Notes: a model not told the origin generated them from the letters alone. 64,000 nt of DNA from JAMHWF01 sp048500255 (GCA_048500255.1 JASNYH010000007.1:62001-126000); one strand, 5' to 3'; counted from the first letter of the stretch, positions 34,204 through 44,130 are shown. Program-made: numbers and translations.

Positions 34204-37122
34204 CTACGGCGGCGTCAGGTACGTCACGCTCGGCGGCCGGAGCGCGATCGTCGTCACGACGCTGTCGCCGTGCTGCTCGAGGGCCAGCGTCGCCGTGCGC
34301 CGCGGCAGCAGCGCGCGCACCAGCCCGAGGCCCGACACGCCGCCGGGCAGGCGCGAGAGGTCGAAGCCCTCGGCGAGGCGACCCGGGTTGGAGATCACGA
34401 CGCGCACGCCGTCGGCGTCGAAGTGCAGCGCGCACACGATGCCGCCGGCGCCGGCGCTGTGCTTGACGGCATTGTTGAGCAGCTCGTTGATCGTCAGCGC
34501 GATCGGGATCGACTCGGCCTCGGGCAGCACCCAGCGCTGCGCGTCGGCGGTGCCGTCGACGACGATCGCGATGGCGCGCCCGAAGGTGCGCTGCACTGCG
34601 GCGGCGATGGCGTCGACGACGCTGCGCACGCGCAGCGGCCCCGACGCGCCGACCTGCAGCCCGTAGACCTGCGCGATCGTCTGCACCTGGCCGACGACCT
34701 CGATCAGGATGTCGGCCACCTCGGGGCGCCGCACCGCCGTCTGCTGCAACAGGCCGGCCACGCCCTGCAGGTTGTTCTTGATGCGGTGGTGCACTTCCTT
34801 GACGAGCAGTTCGCGCTGCGCGATCGCGGCGTCGAGCCGCGCCTGCTCGGCGGCGCGCTGCTGCGTCACGTCGGTGGCGAACAGCAGCAGCTGATCGGGC
34901 GCCGCGCCCGACGCCGCCAGCGGCAGCAGGCGTGCGTCCCACACGCGCAGCGCGTCGCCGTCGCCCACGGCGTACTCGTGGCGCGCCGCGCCGCCGTCGG
35001 CGCAGGCGGTACGCATGTCGTCGCGCAGCCGCTGCGCGAGCGCGGGGGCATAGAGCTCGCCCGGATCGCGGCCGACGACGTCGGCGGCGGGCCGACCCGT
35101 CAGCGCCTCGGCCGCCGGGTTGGCCTGCAGCACGCGCAGCGTGGCCGCGTCGTGCAGCGTGATCGCCACCGGCGCCACGCCGATGATGCGCGCGAGCGAG
35201 GCCTGCGCCTCGGCGATGCGCACCTCGGCCTGGCGGCGGCGGTCGATGTCGAGCAGCGCATAGGTCAGCTGGCGCTCGCCGTCGCTCTGCAGTGTGACGA
35301 CGGCGTTGCCGGCGACCCAGAACTCGCGCGCGTCGCGCGCGCGCACGCGGCACTCGAAGGTCTCGGCCTGGCCTTCGACGAGTTCGTCGAGCCAGCGCGT
35401 GCGCCGAAACGGATGCTCGGCCTCGGGCGTCGCGACGGTGGCCAGCGGCCGGCCGGCGAAGTCGGCCAGCTCGCCGGCGAACATGCGCCTCGCCGAGCGG
35501 TTCATCCACGCGATGCCGTCGCGGCCGACGGTGACGATGCCCACGAGCACCGAATCGAGGATGGCGCGCGTGCGCTCGGCCTGCTGCAGCCGCGAGGCCT
35601 CGGCGCGCTCGCGTTCCGCGGCCAGCGCCTCGAGGCGCGTCTGCTGCGCCTTCAGGCGCGTGATGTCGGCCAGCATGCCGACCGCCTCGCCGGGGGCGCC
35701 GGGCGCGCCGTCGCTGCTGCGCACGCTCAGCGACCACCACTGCGGCGTGCCGTCGTCGCGCCGCGTCTCGAATTCGGCCTCGAACGGCCGGCCGCCGGCG
35801 ATCGCGCCCGCCAGCGCGTCGAGCGTCGCCTGCACGCCGGGCACGCCGCCGAGCAGCTCGCGCACGCTGCGGCCCATCGCGGCGCCGGGCGCGGCGCCGA
35901 TCATGCGTTCGAAGCGCCGGTTGCAGCGCAAGACCTGCTCGCCGCGCAGGTAGACGATGCCCGCCGGCGAGCTCTCGAGGATGGTGCCGAGCTCGCGCAG
36001 CAGCTGCTCGTTGTGCAGCCGCGCCTGCTGCTGGTCCGTCACGTCGAGCGTGACGACCGACAGCGTGCGCTTGCCCGACGCGAGCTGCCCCGGCTCGACG
36101 CGCGTGAGCAGCCAGCGCAGCCCCAGCTCGGGGTGACGCACGGCGTAGCGCTGCTCGGCGCGCTCGCCGCGGCGCAGCGCCTGCTGCACTGCGTCGTAGG
36201 CGGGGCGCGATTCGTCGACCACCATGTCGCGCCCGATGGACTGCAGCGCGCCGGGGCGCGCCAGCCCGGGCGCGTCGGCCGGCGGGCGCAGCGCCGGGCC
36301 GGCACTCATCCAGCCCGACTCCTGGAACGTGGCGACGCCGACGCCGGCGGTCTCGGCCATCGCGCCGATCTGCAGCCGCGCGAGGTCGCGTTCCTCCTCG
36401 ACGCTCATGTCGTCGACCGTCGCCATGTAGCGGCGCTGGCCCGACGGCGTCTTGTAGCAGCGCACGCGCGCGCGCAGGCGGCGCGACGGCCCGCCCGCGC
36501 CGGCCAGCCAGGCCGTGCGCTCGAGCGGCGCGGCGCCGGGCTCGAGCTGCGCATGCGGCGCGTCGTCGTCGCCCCAGGCGAGCAGCTGGCGCACCGCCGG
36601 CGCGGCCTCGGCCAGCGTGACGGGCAGCGCGCCGACCAGCGCCTCGAACGCGGGATTCGTGCGCAGCAGCAGGCCGGCGTCGTCGAACAGCACCATGCCG
36701 GCGCGGCTGAGGTCGTACCACTGGTCGAGATCGCGCGCCGAGCGGTCGGCCTGCTCACGCGCCGCATGCTCGGGCGTGCAGTCCTGCAGCACGGACAGCA
36801 CGAGTCGGCCGCCACCCACGTCCGGGAGCGTGCGCCGCGCGGCGCGGAACCAGCGCACGCGCCCACCGGCGTCGACGAGCCGCATGTCGTCGAGCGGCGC
36901 CGTGCGGCCGTCGCGCGCCGCGGCCTCGCGGCGACGCCGCTCGAGGCTGCGCGCGCGGTCGTCGAGCGGCTGCAGCTGCACCGGGTCGACGCCGATCAGC
37001 TGCTCGCGCGGGCGGCCGGTGAATTGAACGAAGGCGTCGTTGACGGCGACGAGCCGCCACGCCGCGTCCTGCACCGCGGTCGGGAACGGCGAGTCCCAGA
37101 ACATGCCGACGAGCTCGTGCAT
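34204..37122 (-). CDS. Multi-PAS histidine kinase, HisKA_2/HWE type
   Basis: A soluble-looking kinase of about 970 aa with a chain of at least five PAS-like domains (for example AAWRLVAVNDAFVQFTGR, VLRCNRRFERMIGA, GIAWMNRSARRMFAG). The C-terminal kinase core has KEVHHRIKNNLQGVAGLLQQ, the HRxxNNLQ phospho-acceptor of the HisKA_2 class, near residue 777, and an ATPase with TINELLNNAVKHS and GVSGLGLVRALL. The ATG at 37122 is preferred; the frame can be extended to a TTG at 37185. It precedes the ANTAR regulator. The many PAS domains suggest integration of redox or small-molecule signals. Confidence 0.88.
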   Translation of the reverse strand: MHELVGMFWDSPFPTAVQDAAWRLVAVNDAFVQFTGRPREQLIGVDPVQLQPLDDRARSLERRRREAAARDGRTAPLDDMRLVDAGGRVRWFRAARRTLPDVGGGRLVLSVLQDCTPEHAAREQADRSARDLDQWYDLSRAGMVLFDDAGLLLRTNPAFEALVGALPVTLAEAAPAVRQLLAWGDDDAPHAQLEPGAAPLERTAWLAGAGGPSRRLRARVRCYKTPSGQRRYMATVDDMSVEEERDLARLQIGAMAETAGVGVATFQESGWMSAGPALRPPADAPGLARPGALQSIGRDMVVDESRPAYDAVQQALRRGERAEQRYAVRHPELGLRWLLTRVEPGQLASGKRTLSVVTLDVTDQQQARLHNEQLLRELGTILESSPAGIVYLRGEQVLRCNRRFERMIGAAPGAAMGRSVRELLGGVPGVQATLDALAGAIAGGRPFEAEFETRRDDGTPQWWSLSVRSSDGAPGAPGEAVGMLADITRLKAQQTRLEALAAERERAEASRLQQAERTRAILDSVLVGIVTVGRDGIAWMNRSARRMFAGELADFAGRPLATVATPEAEHPFRRTRWLDELVEGQAETFECRVRARDAREFWVAGNAVVTLQSDGERQLTYALLDIDRRRQAEVRIAEAQASLARIIGVAPVAITLHDAATLRVLQANPAAEALTGRPAADVVGRDPGELYAPALAQRLRDDMRTACADGGAARHEYAVGDGDALRVWDARLLPLAASGAAPDQLLLFATDVTQQRAAEQARLDAAIAQRELLVKEVHHRIKNNLQGVAGLLQQTAVRRPEVADILIEVVGQVQTIAQVYGLQVGASGPLRVRSVVDAIAAAVQRTFGRAIAIVVDGTADAQRWVLPEAESIPIALTINELLNNAVKHSAGAGGIVCALHFDADGVRVVISNPGRLAEGFDLSRLPGGVSGLGLVRALLPRRTATLALEQHGDSVVTTIALRPPSVTYLTPP

Positions 37123-37253
37123 CGCCGCGCCCGGGGCGTCGGCGGCGGCGGCGTCTTCGGTCGGCGAGGCGGGCGTCGTGTCCAATCGTCGGCCGGCGCC
37201 CGCTGCGGGCGGCGGCCCGAGCGCGAGTGTACGCAGCGGCCGGCGCGTGGGCG

Positions 37254-38447
37254 CTACTCGATCTGCCCGGCGTGGGACAGCGCGCGCAGCAGTGCGCGAT
37301 TGATCTCGGCCGCGCTCATCAGCAGCGCCTCGGCCGACTCGCGGATGTCGAACAGCGACTCGGCCTCGAGCGCCGCCGTCAGCGCGACGTAGGGCATGTA
37401 GGGCCCGCTGCCGTCGGCCAGCGCGTCGCGCACGCGGTCGGGCACGGGAATCGTCTTCATCAGGTCGGCGAACGGCTCGCCCATCATCTTGTCGAGCAGC
37501 GAGAACACGCCGCAGATGAACAGCTCGTTGCGCATCTCCTCGTCGCCGCTACCGCGCGCCAGTTCCTCCATCAGCAGGCCGCGGCGCACCGCGGCGTACA
37601 TCACGGGGCGCAGGTTCACGTCGTTGCCTGCCGTGGCCAGCAGCAGCGCCAGCCAGCGCCGCAGCTTCTTGTAGCCGAGCAGCATGATGGCGTGGCGGAA
37701 CGAGTTGATCTCGACGCGCAGGCCGAACGCCGGCGAGTTGATGTAGCGCATCAGCTTGAACGCCAGCGTCGGGTCGCGGCGCAGCGTGTTGTCGAGCTTC
37801 TCGACCGACTCCTCGGCGTCCAGGCGCTGCATCAGCTCGACGATGACCTGCAGGTCGTGCTGCGCCTTCTTGCGTCCGGGCTGCACCGCCGCGTCGTCCA
37901 TCGGCCAGCCGAGCACGGCGAAAGCGCCGCGCTGGAAGGCTGCCTCCATGTCGGCCAGCGTGCGCACGCCCGACTGCAGGTGCGTGATCGAACGCGTGAC
38001 GCCCTTCGGCGCGGCCGAGCCGGCGTTGCGGCGGTCGTCCTCGACATCGACGATCGAGTGCTTGAAGCACGGCAGCACCTCGGCCGGCAGCTCGCTGGCC
38101 GGGCGGCCGCGCAGCATCAGCGTGCTGCCGCCGGCGCGCAACGCCTCGAGCGCCGTTGCGAGCGCCGCGTCGGTGGCCATGAAGCTGGGCACCTCGATCA
38201 TCACGTTGGCCGGCGGCCGCGCGGCGAGCAGATCGCGCAGCAGCGGCTCGCTCAGCACGTTGAGCGCCACCTTGGCGCCGTCGGCCGGCCACACGCCGTC
38301 AACCATCTGCAGCAGTTGGGCCGCGTCGAGCGGCGCCTCGGGGCGCAGCGCAAACACCGTCAGCCGCGTCGCGACGACGTTGCGCTGGCGGTCGATCATC
38401 GGCGAATAGCCGAGCGCAATCTGGTCGAGGATGCCGGTCTCGGTCAC
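37254..38447 (-). CDS. HDOD protein with degenerate EAL-like N-terminal domain
   Basis: A 397-residue protein of the EAL-HDOD (YuxH/CdgJ) class. The N-terminal half follows an EAL fold outline (GYSPMIDRQRNVVATRL) but lacks the EAL triad and the catalytic acidic residues. The C-terminal HDOD domain (TLRRDPTLAFKLMRYINSPA, RHAIMLLGYKKLRRWL) is complete. CdgJ-type proteins influence motility without c-di-GMP hydrolysis. The start codon is GTG at 38447, 8 bp after flgL, so it probably belongs to the 3' end of the flagellar operon. Confidence 0.88.
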   Translation of the reverse strand: MTETGILDQIALGYSPMIDRQRNVVATRLTVFALRPEAPLDAAQLLQMVDGVWPADGAKVALNVLSEPLLRDLLAARPPANVMIEVPSFMATDAALATALEALRAGGSTLMLRGRPASELPAEVLPCFKHSIVDVEDDRRNAGSAAPKGVTRSITHLQSGVRTLADMEAAFQRGAFAVLGWPMDDAAVQPGRKKAQHDLQVIVELMQRLDAEESVEKLDNTLRRDPTLAFKLMRYINSPAFGLRVEINSFRHAIMLLGYKKLRRWLALLLATAGNDVNLRPVMYAAVRRGLLMEELARGSGDEEMRNELFICGVFSLLDKMMGEPFADLMKTIPVPDRVRDALADGSGPYMPYVALTAALEAESLFDIRESAEALLMSAAEINRALLRALSHAGQIE

Positions 38448-38455
38448 GGGACGGT

Positions 38456-39355
38456 TCAGCTCAGGTAGGTGAACAGGGACATGCGCTGCACCAGCGCATA
38501 CGACTTCAGTGCGGCATCGTAGCTCGTCTGCTGGTTCTGGAAGTCGGAGACGGCCTTCACCATGTCCAGATCCTCGGCGGCGGAGCGTTCCGTCTTCGCG
38601 GCGACTTCCTCGTCGGCGAGGCGGCCGGCGACGCTGTCGATGCGGTTGAGCACTTCGCCGGCCTCGCTGCGCGCGAGCTGCACGCGCGCCAGCGCGGCGT
38701 CGAGGTCCTGCAGCGCCGTGGCATTCGTCTGCGCGATCTGGGCCTGCGTGCGGTTCGGGATCTCCAGATCGTCGGCGGCGTCGCGCAGCAGCGCGAAGAC
38801 GTCCGGCGCGGAGAGCCAGATCGCCCGGCCGTCGGCATTGAGCGGCAGGCTGTCGCGCGTCGCGGCCTGCGTCTGGCCGCTCGCGCCAGCGTAGGTCACG
38901 CCGCCGGCGCCGTCGACGAAGGGCGGCGCCGCCGAACCCTGGCCGCCGAACAGGTAGCTGCCGGCGCCGTCGCCGCGGTTGGCGGTGGCCAGCAGCTGCT
39001 CGCGCACGCCGCGGATCTGCTGCGCCAGCACCTTGCGTTCGGCGTCGGTGTACGAGCCGTTGCCGGCGGCGAGGATGGCGTCGCGCGCCTGCTGCATCAG
39101 CTCGTTGGCGTCGCCGAGCGCGCTTTCGGTCTGCGTCATCGCGACGCGGCTGGCCTCGAGCGCGCGCTGGTCGGCCTCGTTGCGCTGCAGCGTGGCGACG
39201 GCGCGCTCGGCGCGTGCGGCGCCGGTGGGATCGTCGCTGGCGCGGTTGATGCGCTTCAGACTCGTCAGCTGCTCCTGCGACGCGCCGAGGGCGCGCCCGC
39301 GGCGCATCAGCGAGTCGATCGTGTTGTCGTAGGCGTTGGCCGTGCTGATGCGCAT
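38456..39355 (-). CDS. flgL: Flagellar hook-filament junction protein FlgL (HAP3)
   Basis: A 299-residue flagellin-like protein. MRISTANAYDNTIDSL and RINRASDDPTGAARAERA are the conserved N-terminal D0/D1 helices, and ANRGDGAGSYLFGG and FQNQQTSYDAALKSYA complete the family pattern. It joins FlgK to the filament after secretion through the flagellar export apparatus. It follows flgK by 22 bp on the minus strand. Confidence 0.96.
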   Translation of the reverse strand: MRISTANAYDNTIDSLMRRGRALGASQEQLTSLKRINRASDDPTGAARAERAVATLQRNEADQRALEASRVAMTQTESALGDANELMQQARDAILAAGNGSYTDAERKVLAQQIRGVREQLLATANRGDGAGSYLFGGQGSAAPPFVDGAGGVTYAGASGQTQAATRDSLPLNADGRAIWLSAPDVFALLRDAADDLEIPNRTQAQIAQTNATALQDLDAALARVQLARSEAGEVLNRIDSVAGRLADEEVAAKTERSAAEDLDMVKAVSDFQNQQTSYDAALKSYALVQRMSLFTYLS

Positions 39356-39377
39356 CGCGGCACCTTCTTCTCGTCGA

Positions 39378-41387
39378 TCAACGGGAGGTGGTCTGCAGCA
39401 GCGTGTCGAACACGGTCTGCGCGACCTGGATCACCTTGGCGGCCGCCTGATAGCTCTGCTGGAACTGGATCAGCCGCGCCGCCTCTTCGTCGAGGTTGAC
39501 ACCGGCCGTATTCGCGCGCGCCGTCTCGGCGTCGCCGGCGACGCTGGCGCTGATCGTGCTGGCGGCCTGCGCCGTCTGCACTCGCACGCCGATGTCGGCC
39601 AGTGCGGCGGCGTAGGCGTCGGTGATCGACACGCCGGGCGACAGGATGCCGCCGGCGAGCCGCTCGCGCCCCACCAGCGTCTCGTCACGCACGCCGAGCA
39701 GCGCCAGTGCATTGCCGTTGTTGTTGGCCGGGTACGGCGTCGCGCCGACGGCGATGGTGTCGTTGGTCTGCGGCGCGCCGGTCAGGCGCAGCTCCCAGCC
39801 GCTGACGGCGATCGCCTGGCTGCCGCTCCAGGTGCCGCTGGCGACGACGGCGTTGCCGGCGTCGAGCGCCTCCCAGTCGCCGTTGTTCGACGTGAAGCGC
39901 ACCGTGATCGGCGCCGTGGAGTAGCCCGCGTCGACGACGGACAGCGAAGCCACCGTCGCGCTGCCGGCGTTGGCGGCGCCCAGCGTCGCCGTCACCGGCG
40001 ATGCCGCGGCGATGCCGCGCGCGTCGTCGAGCTCGCGGCGCATCGTCTGCATCGAAAGGGCCACGGGGCGCAGCAGGAAGCGGTCGTTGACGGCAGGCAC
40101 GCCCGTCACGGCCACCGTCATGCCGTCGATGGCGATGCCCGTCGTCGGCGCGCCGACCGGCTGGGCGACGCCGTTGACGAGGCGGTTGAGCTGGAACTGT
40201 CCGGGCACGCCGGTCGGCACGGCGGTGAACTCGACGCCGTCGGCCAGCCGCGTGATGTGGACCGCGCCGGCCGGGCCGCCCGGCTCGGTGCGCAGCTCGT
40301 AGTCGCTGGCCTGCAGGAAGCTCGCGTCGGCGATGCCGATCTGCACCGACGCGCCGCCCGTGTTGCCCGACGACGCGACGGCCTGCGGCGCGCCGAGGGC
40401 GAACAGGTTCGTGCCGGCGCTCGCCGGCTGCAGCAGATTGAGACCGAACGCCTGCTGCTCGTTGAGCCGCATGCCGATCGCCGTCGCCATGCGGCCGAGC
40501 AGGTTGCGCGCGTCGACGAGATCCTCGCCCTGGAAGCGCAGCAGCCCCGCGATCGAGCCGTTGCCGAAGGCGGCGTCGGGCATCGTGCGCACGCCGGCGC
40601 CCTCCTGCAGGCCGACGTGCAGCTTGCTCGCGTCGTAGGGGTCGGGCACGACGGTCAGCGGCGTGGCCTGGCCGGCGAGCACGATGTTCTGGCCACCGGC
40701 GACGAACACGCTGACCGAGCCATCGTCGGCGGCGACCGTCGACACCTGCAGGTAGTCGGCGATCTTGCCGACGAGGCGGTCGCGCTCGTCGAGCAGGTCG
40801 TTGGGCACGTGGCCCGTGCCCTGCACGCCTGCGATCTGCTGGTTGATCGCGGCGAGCTGGCCGGCATAGCCGTTGACGGCCGTGATCGAGTTCCTGAGGT
40901 CGAGCGTGACGCCGGCCTGCAGTTGCGCGAGCTGGTCGTCGGCGCTGCGAAAGCGTGCCGCCAGCTCGTCGGCGCGAGCCAGCACGACGGCGCGCGCCGA
41001 CAGATCCTGCGGCCGGCTGGCGACGTCGGCAAAGGCGTTGAGCAGCTCGCCTGCGGCAAAGCCCAGCCCGGCCTCGCCGGTGCCGAACAGCGATTCCAGC
41101 CGCTGCAACTGCGCGAGCCGCGCGGCATCGCCCGACGCGATGGAACGCGTGGCGATCGACTCGCGCGTGAGAAAGGCGTCGTGCGAACGGCGGATCGTCT
41201 GCACGTCGACGCCGCGGCCGATGAAGCCGGCGCCGGTGAACTGGCCGGTCGACGTGGCGAGCTCGACCTGCTGGCGCGAATAGCCGGCGACGCCGGCATT
41301 GGCGATGTTGTTGCCCGTCGTCTGCAGCGCCGCGTAGTTGGCGTTGAGCGCGCGCGTGCCGATGTTGAGCAGGCTGTAGGTCGACAT
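39378..41387 (-). CDS. flgK: Flagellar hook-associated protein FlgK (HAP1)
   Basis: A 669-residue secreted protein. The N-terminus STYSLLNIGTRALNANYAALQ and NNIANAGVAGYSRQQVEL is diagnostic, as is the C-terminal GVNLDEEAARLIQFQQSYQA with a terminal amphipathic helix. It is longer than the E. coli protein (about 547 aa) because of an expanded, Ala/Gly/Val-rich central domain. It is the first hook-filament junction layer. Starts 4 bp after flgJ. Confidence 0.97.
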   Translation of the reverse strand: MSTYSLLNIGTRALNANYAALQTTGNNIANAGVAGYSRQQVELATSTGQFTGAGFIGRGVDVQTIRRSHDAFLTRESIATRSIASGDAARLAQLQRLESLFGTGEAGLGFAAGELLNAFADVASRPQDLSARAVVLARADELAARFRSADDQLAQLQAGVTLDLRNSITAVNGYAGQLAAINQQIAGVQGTGHVPNDLLDERDRLVGKIADYLQVSTVAADDGSVSVFVAGGQNIVLAGQATPLTVVPDPYDASKLHVGLQEGAGVRTMPDAAFGNGSIAGLLRFQGEDLVDARNLLGRMATAIGMRLNEQQAFGLNLLQPASAGTNLFALGAPQAVASSGNTGGASVQIGIADASFLQASDYELRTEPGGPAGAVHITRLADGVEFTAVPTGVPGQFQLNRLVNGVAQPVGAPTTGIAIDGMTVAVTGVPAVNDRFLLRPVALSMQTMRRELDDARGIAAASPVTATLGAANAGSATVASLSVVDAGYSTAPITVRFTSNNGDWEALDAGNAVVASGTWSGSQAIAVSGWELRLTGAPQTNDTIAVGATPYPANNNGNALALLGVRDETLVGRERLAGGILSPGVSITDAYAAALADIGVRVQTAQAASTISASVAGDAETARANTAGVNLDEEAARLIQFQQSYQAAAKVIQVAQTVFDTLLQTTSR

Positions 41388-41391
41388 GGCG

Positions 41392-42258
41392 TCAGGCCGA
41401 GGCGCGCTGCAGGCGCAGTGTCGTGTTGATCACGCGCGCGAGCTTGTCGGCATAGGCCGGGTCGGTGGCATAGCCGGCGCGCTGCAGGCCCTGCGCGAAA
41501 GCCGCCGCGTCGGGCGTGCCGTCGGTGGCCTGGCGGTAGGCCTGCTGATAGCGCGGACTGTCCTTGATCAGCCGCGCATAGTCGCGAAACGATTCCTCGT
41601 AGCTCGCATAGGCGCGGAACTTCGCCGTCACCTTGCGCGGCTGACCATTCACGTATTCCGTCGTCGTCACTTCGGCCACCGGACCGCTCCAGCCGACGCC
41701 GGCCTTGATGCCGAACAGGTTGTGCGAGGTCGTGCCGTCGGCGTGGCGGATCTCGCGCTGGCCCCAGCCCGTCTCGTGCGCGGCCTGGGCGATCATGAAG
41801 GCGGCCGGGATGCCGCTGCCCGCCTCGGCGGCCTTCGCCGCGGCGTCGTGGCGCTGCACGAAGCCGGCCTGACGCGTCGGCATCTTCGTCGAGGTCACGT
41901 CGGCGACCGTCGGCCTGGACGGCGCGGCCGACGCGCCGATCGCCGGCGCCGCCGTGCCGCCCATCTGGCGCTCGAGCTGGCGCGCGATGGCGTCGGCGAG
42001 CCCGCCGGGCAGGCCCGTCATCTTGCCGGCGAACTGCGTGTCGAGCAGCTCGGTGCCGAGCTTGGTGCCCGAGTTGTCGAGCATGCCCGACGACAGCGTC
42101 GCCTGGCGCATGCTCTTCATCAGCTCCTGCATGAACAGCGCCTCGAACTGCTTCGCGGCCTCGCGCAGCGCCGCCTTGGGGTCGCGCGCGGCGGCCGAGC
42201 GCAGCGCATCGATCGAACGCGTGTCGCTCGTCAGGCCGCCGGTGTGGGGCACGTTCAC
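41392..42258 (-). CDS. flgJ: Flagellar rod assembly protein/muramidase FlgJ
   Basis: A 288-residue two-domain protein. The N-terminal rod-capping domain (REAAKQFEALFMQELMKSMR, SSGMLDNSGTKLGTELLD in part) is followed by a glucosaminidase-type muramidase domain (FMIAQAAHETGWGQ with the catalytic Glu, NLFGIKAG, FRAYASYEESFRDYA). It digests peptidoglycan to let the rod pass. The start is a GTG at 42258, only 2 bp after the flgI stop; there is no suitable ATG. Confidence 0.95.
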   Translation of the reverse strand: MNVPHTGGLTSDTRSIDALRSAAARDPKAALREAAKQFEALFMQELMKSMRQATLSSGMLDNSGTKLGTELLDTQFAGKMTGLPGGLADAIARQLERQMGGTAAPAIGASAAPSRPTVADVTSTKMPTRQAGFVQRHDAAAKAAEAGSGIPAAFMIAQAAHETGWGQREIRHADGTTSHNLFGIKAGVGWSGPVAEVTTTEYVNGQPRKVTAKFRAYASYEESFRDYARLIKDSPRYQQAYRQATDGTPDAAAFAQGLQRAGYATDPAYADKLARVINTTLRLQRASA

Positions 42259-42260
42259 GG

Positions 42261-43406
42261 TCAGATCACCTCGATCTCGGCGTTGAGCGCGCCGGCCGAC
42301 TTCATCGCCTGCAGGATGGCGAGCAGGTCCTGCGGCGTCGCGCCGAGTGCATTGAGCGCCTTGACGACGTCGGCGAGCCTGGCGCCCGCCGGCATCGCGA
42401 CGAGCGAGCCGGCCTGCTGCGTGATCTGGATGTCGGCCTTCTCGGCGACGACGGTCTGACCCTGCGAAAGCGCGCCGGGCTGGCTGATCACGGGCGTCGA
42501 GCTGATCGTCACCGACAGGCTGCCGTGCGCCACGGCGCACGCGGCCAGCGTGACCGACTGGTTCATCACGACGGAGCCGGTGCGCGCATTGATCACCACT
42601 TTGGCCGCGGGCGTGGCGAGGCGGATCTCGAGGCCCTCGACCTCGGCGAGGAAGGCGACGCGCGCATTGGCATCGGCCGGCATGCGCACGCGGATCGCGC
42701 GGCCGTCGGCGGCCCACGCCGTGCCCTCGCCCATGCGCTCGTTGATGGCGCGCACGACGTCGCGCGCCGTGGCGTAGTCACTCGTGTTGAGATCGAGCTG
42801 CAGCTGCTCGCCCTGGGCGAGCGGCGTCGGCACGCTGCGCTCGACGGTGGCGCCGGCGGGCACGCGGCCGGCGCTCAGATGATTGACCTGCACCTTCGAG
42901 CCGCCGGCCGACGCACCGGCGCCGCCGACGATCAGGTTGCCCTGCGCCATGGCATAGATCTGGCCGTCGGCGCCCTTGAGCGGCGTGGCGATCAGCGTGC
43001 CGCCGCGCAGGCTCTTGGCATTGCCGAGCGACGACACGACGACGTCGATCGTCTGGCCGGGCTGCGCGAACGGAGGCAGCTGCGCCGTGACCATCACGGC
43101 GGCGACGTTGCGCAGCTGCATCGAGGTGCCGGGCGGCACCGTGATGCCCATCTGCTGCAGCATCGCGTTGAGGCTTTGCGTCGTGAACGGCGCCTGCGTC
43201 GTCTGGTCGCCGGTACCGTCGAGTCCGACGACGAGCCCGTAGCCGACCAGCGGGTTGGAGCGCACGCCCTGCACGGAGGCCAGGTCCTTGAGCCGCGCGG
43301 CGTGTGCCGGCATCGGCCACCAGACGGCGGCGCTCGCGGCGAGCATCGCCAGCGCGACGACGGCGCGCACGAGGCGCTCGAGGAGGGGATCGAAATGCGG
43401 GGACAT
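42261..43406 (-). CDS. flgI: Flagellar P-ring protein FlgI
   Basis: A 381-residue periplasmic protein with a Sec signal (LVRAVVALAMLAASAAVW, cleavage after PAHA), then ARLKDLASVQGVRSNPLVGYG and GLDGTGDQTTQAPFTTQSL (family landmarks). It ends in LNALGATPQDLLAILQAMK. It polymerises as the P-ring around the rod. ATG 43406 gives a normal signal peptide; an ATG at 43433 is a possible alternative, while a longer frame reaches back into flgH. Confidence 0.95.
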   Translation of the reverse strand: MSPHFDPLLERLVRAVVALAMLAASAAVWWPMPAHAARLKDLASVQGVRSNPLVGYGLVVGLDGTGDQTTQAPFTTQSLNAMLQQMGITVPPGTSMQLRNVAAVMVTAQLPPFAQPGQTIDVVVSSLGNAKSLRGGTLIATPLKGADGQIYAMAQGNLIVGGAGASAGGSKVQVNHLSAGRVPAGATVERSVPTPLAQGEQLQLDLNTSDYATARDVVRAINERMGEGTAWAADGRAIRVRMPADANARVAFLAEVEGLEIRLATPAAKVVINARTGSVVMNQSVTLAACAVAHGSLSVTISSTPVISQPGALSQGQTVVAEKADIQITQQAGSLVAMPAGARLADVVKALNALGATPQDLLAILQAMKSAGALNAEIEVI

Positions 43407-43444
43407 GGTGGCGGCCGTCCTGGATGCCACCATTCTGGGCAGCG

Positions 43445-44119
43445 TCAGATCGGCAGAACGTTCAAAAAGAACCTCGCCAGCCAACCTATTCCCTGCGCCT
43501 CGGCCTGCTGGCCGCGGCCGCGGTGCTCGATGCGCACATTGGCGATCTGCGCCGACGCGACGCTATTGCCGGGCTGGATGGCGCGCGGGTCGACCTGGCC
43601 CGAGAAGCGCAGCACGTCGACGTTGTGGTTGACGCCGATCTGCTTCTCACCCGCGATCACGAGGTGGCCGTTGGGCAGCACGTCGACGACTTGCGCCGTG
43701 ATCGTGCCCGAGAAGTCGTTGCTGCTCTCGGTGCTGCCCTTGCCGGCGAAGGTGTTGGCCGACGAGCCGGCGACGCTGGCGCGGTTGAACGAGTTGGCGC
43801 TCAGCAGCGGGAAGGCCGTGATGCCGCCTTCGAGCTTGCCCGTCTTGTCGACCGAGCTGGTCGACTTCTGGCTCGCACTGACCTTCTCGACGATCTGCAC
43901 CGTGATCGTGTCGCCGACCAGCCGCGCGCGGTGGTCCTCGAACAGCGGCCGGTACTGCGTCGGCTGGAAGATGGCGCCGTTGTTGACGACCTGCACCGGC
44001 GGCGCGGGCGGACGCACCGAGGTCGGCTGCGCGATGTCGACGGGCGGCGGCGCGTTGAGCGTCTCGCAGCCGGCGAGCAGCGCGAGCGCGACGAGCACGA
44101 GCGTGCGTTGCATCGTCAT
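43445..44119 (-). CDS. flgH: Flagellar L-ring lipoprotein FlgH
   Basis: An outer-membrane lipoprotein of about 224 residues with a short signal and lipobox LALLAGC. FEDHRARLVGDTITVQIVE, SNDFSGTITAQVVDVLPNGHL (quoted within limits) and NVRIEHRGRG are typical of FlgH. It forms the L-ring bushing in the outer membrane. The start is uncertain among ATG 44119, ATG 44113 and a GTG at 44134 that overlaps the flgG stop. Confidence 0.93.
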   Translation of the reverse strand: MTMQRTLVLVALALLAGCETLNAPPPVDIAQPTSVRPPAPPVQVVNNGAIFQPTQYRPLFEDHRARLVGDTITVQIVEKVSASQKSTSSVDKTGKLEGGITAFPLLSANSFNRASVAGSSANTFAGKGSTESSNDFSGTITAQVVDVLPNGHLVIAGEKQIGVNHNVDVLRFSGQVDPRAIQPGNSVASAQIANVRIEHRGRGQQAEAQGIGWLARFFLNVLPI

Positions 44120-44130
44120 CGCCTTCGCCC

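Noticed and set aside
34270..37392. A plus-strand open frame of about 1040 codons opposite the multi-PAS kinase
   Set aside because: It is antisense to a kinase with clear PAS, HisKA_2 and ATPase motifs, is Arg/Ala/His-rich without any domain, and such long shadow frames are expected in DNA with very high third-position GC.
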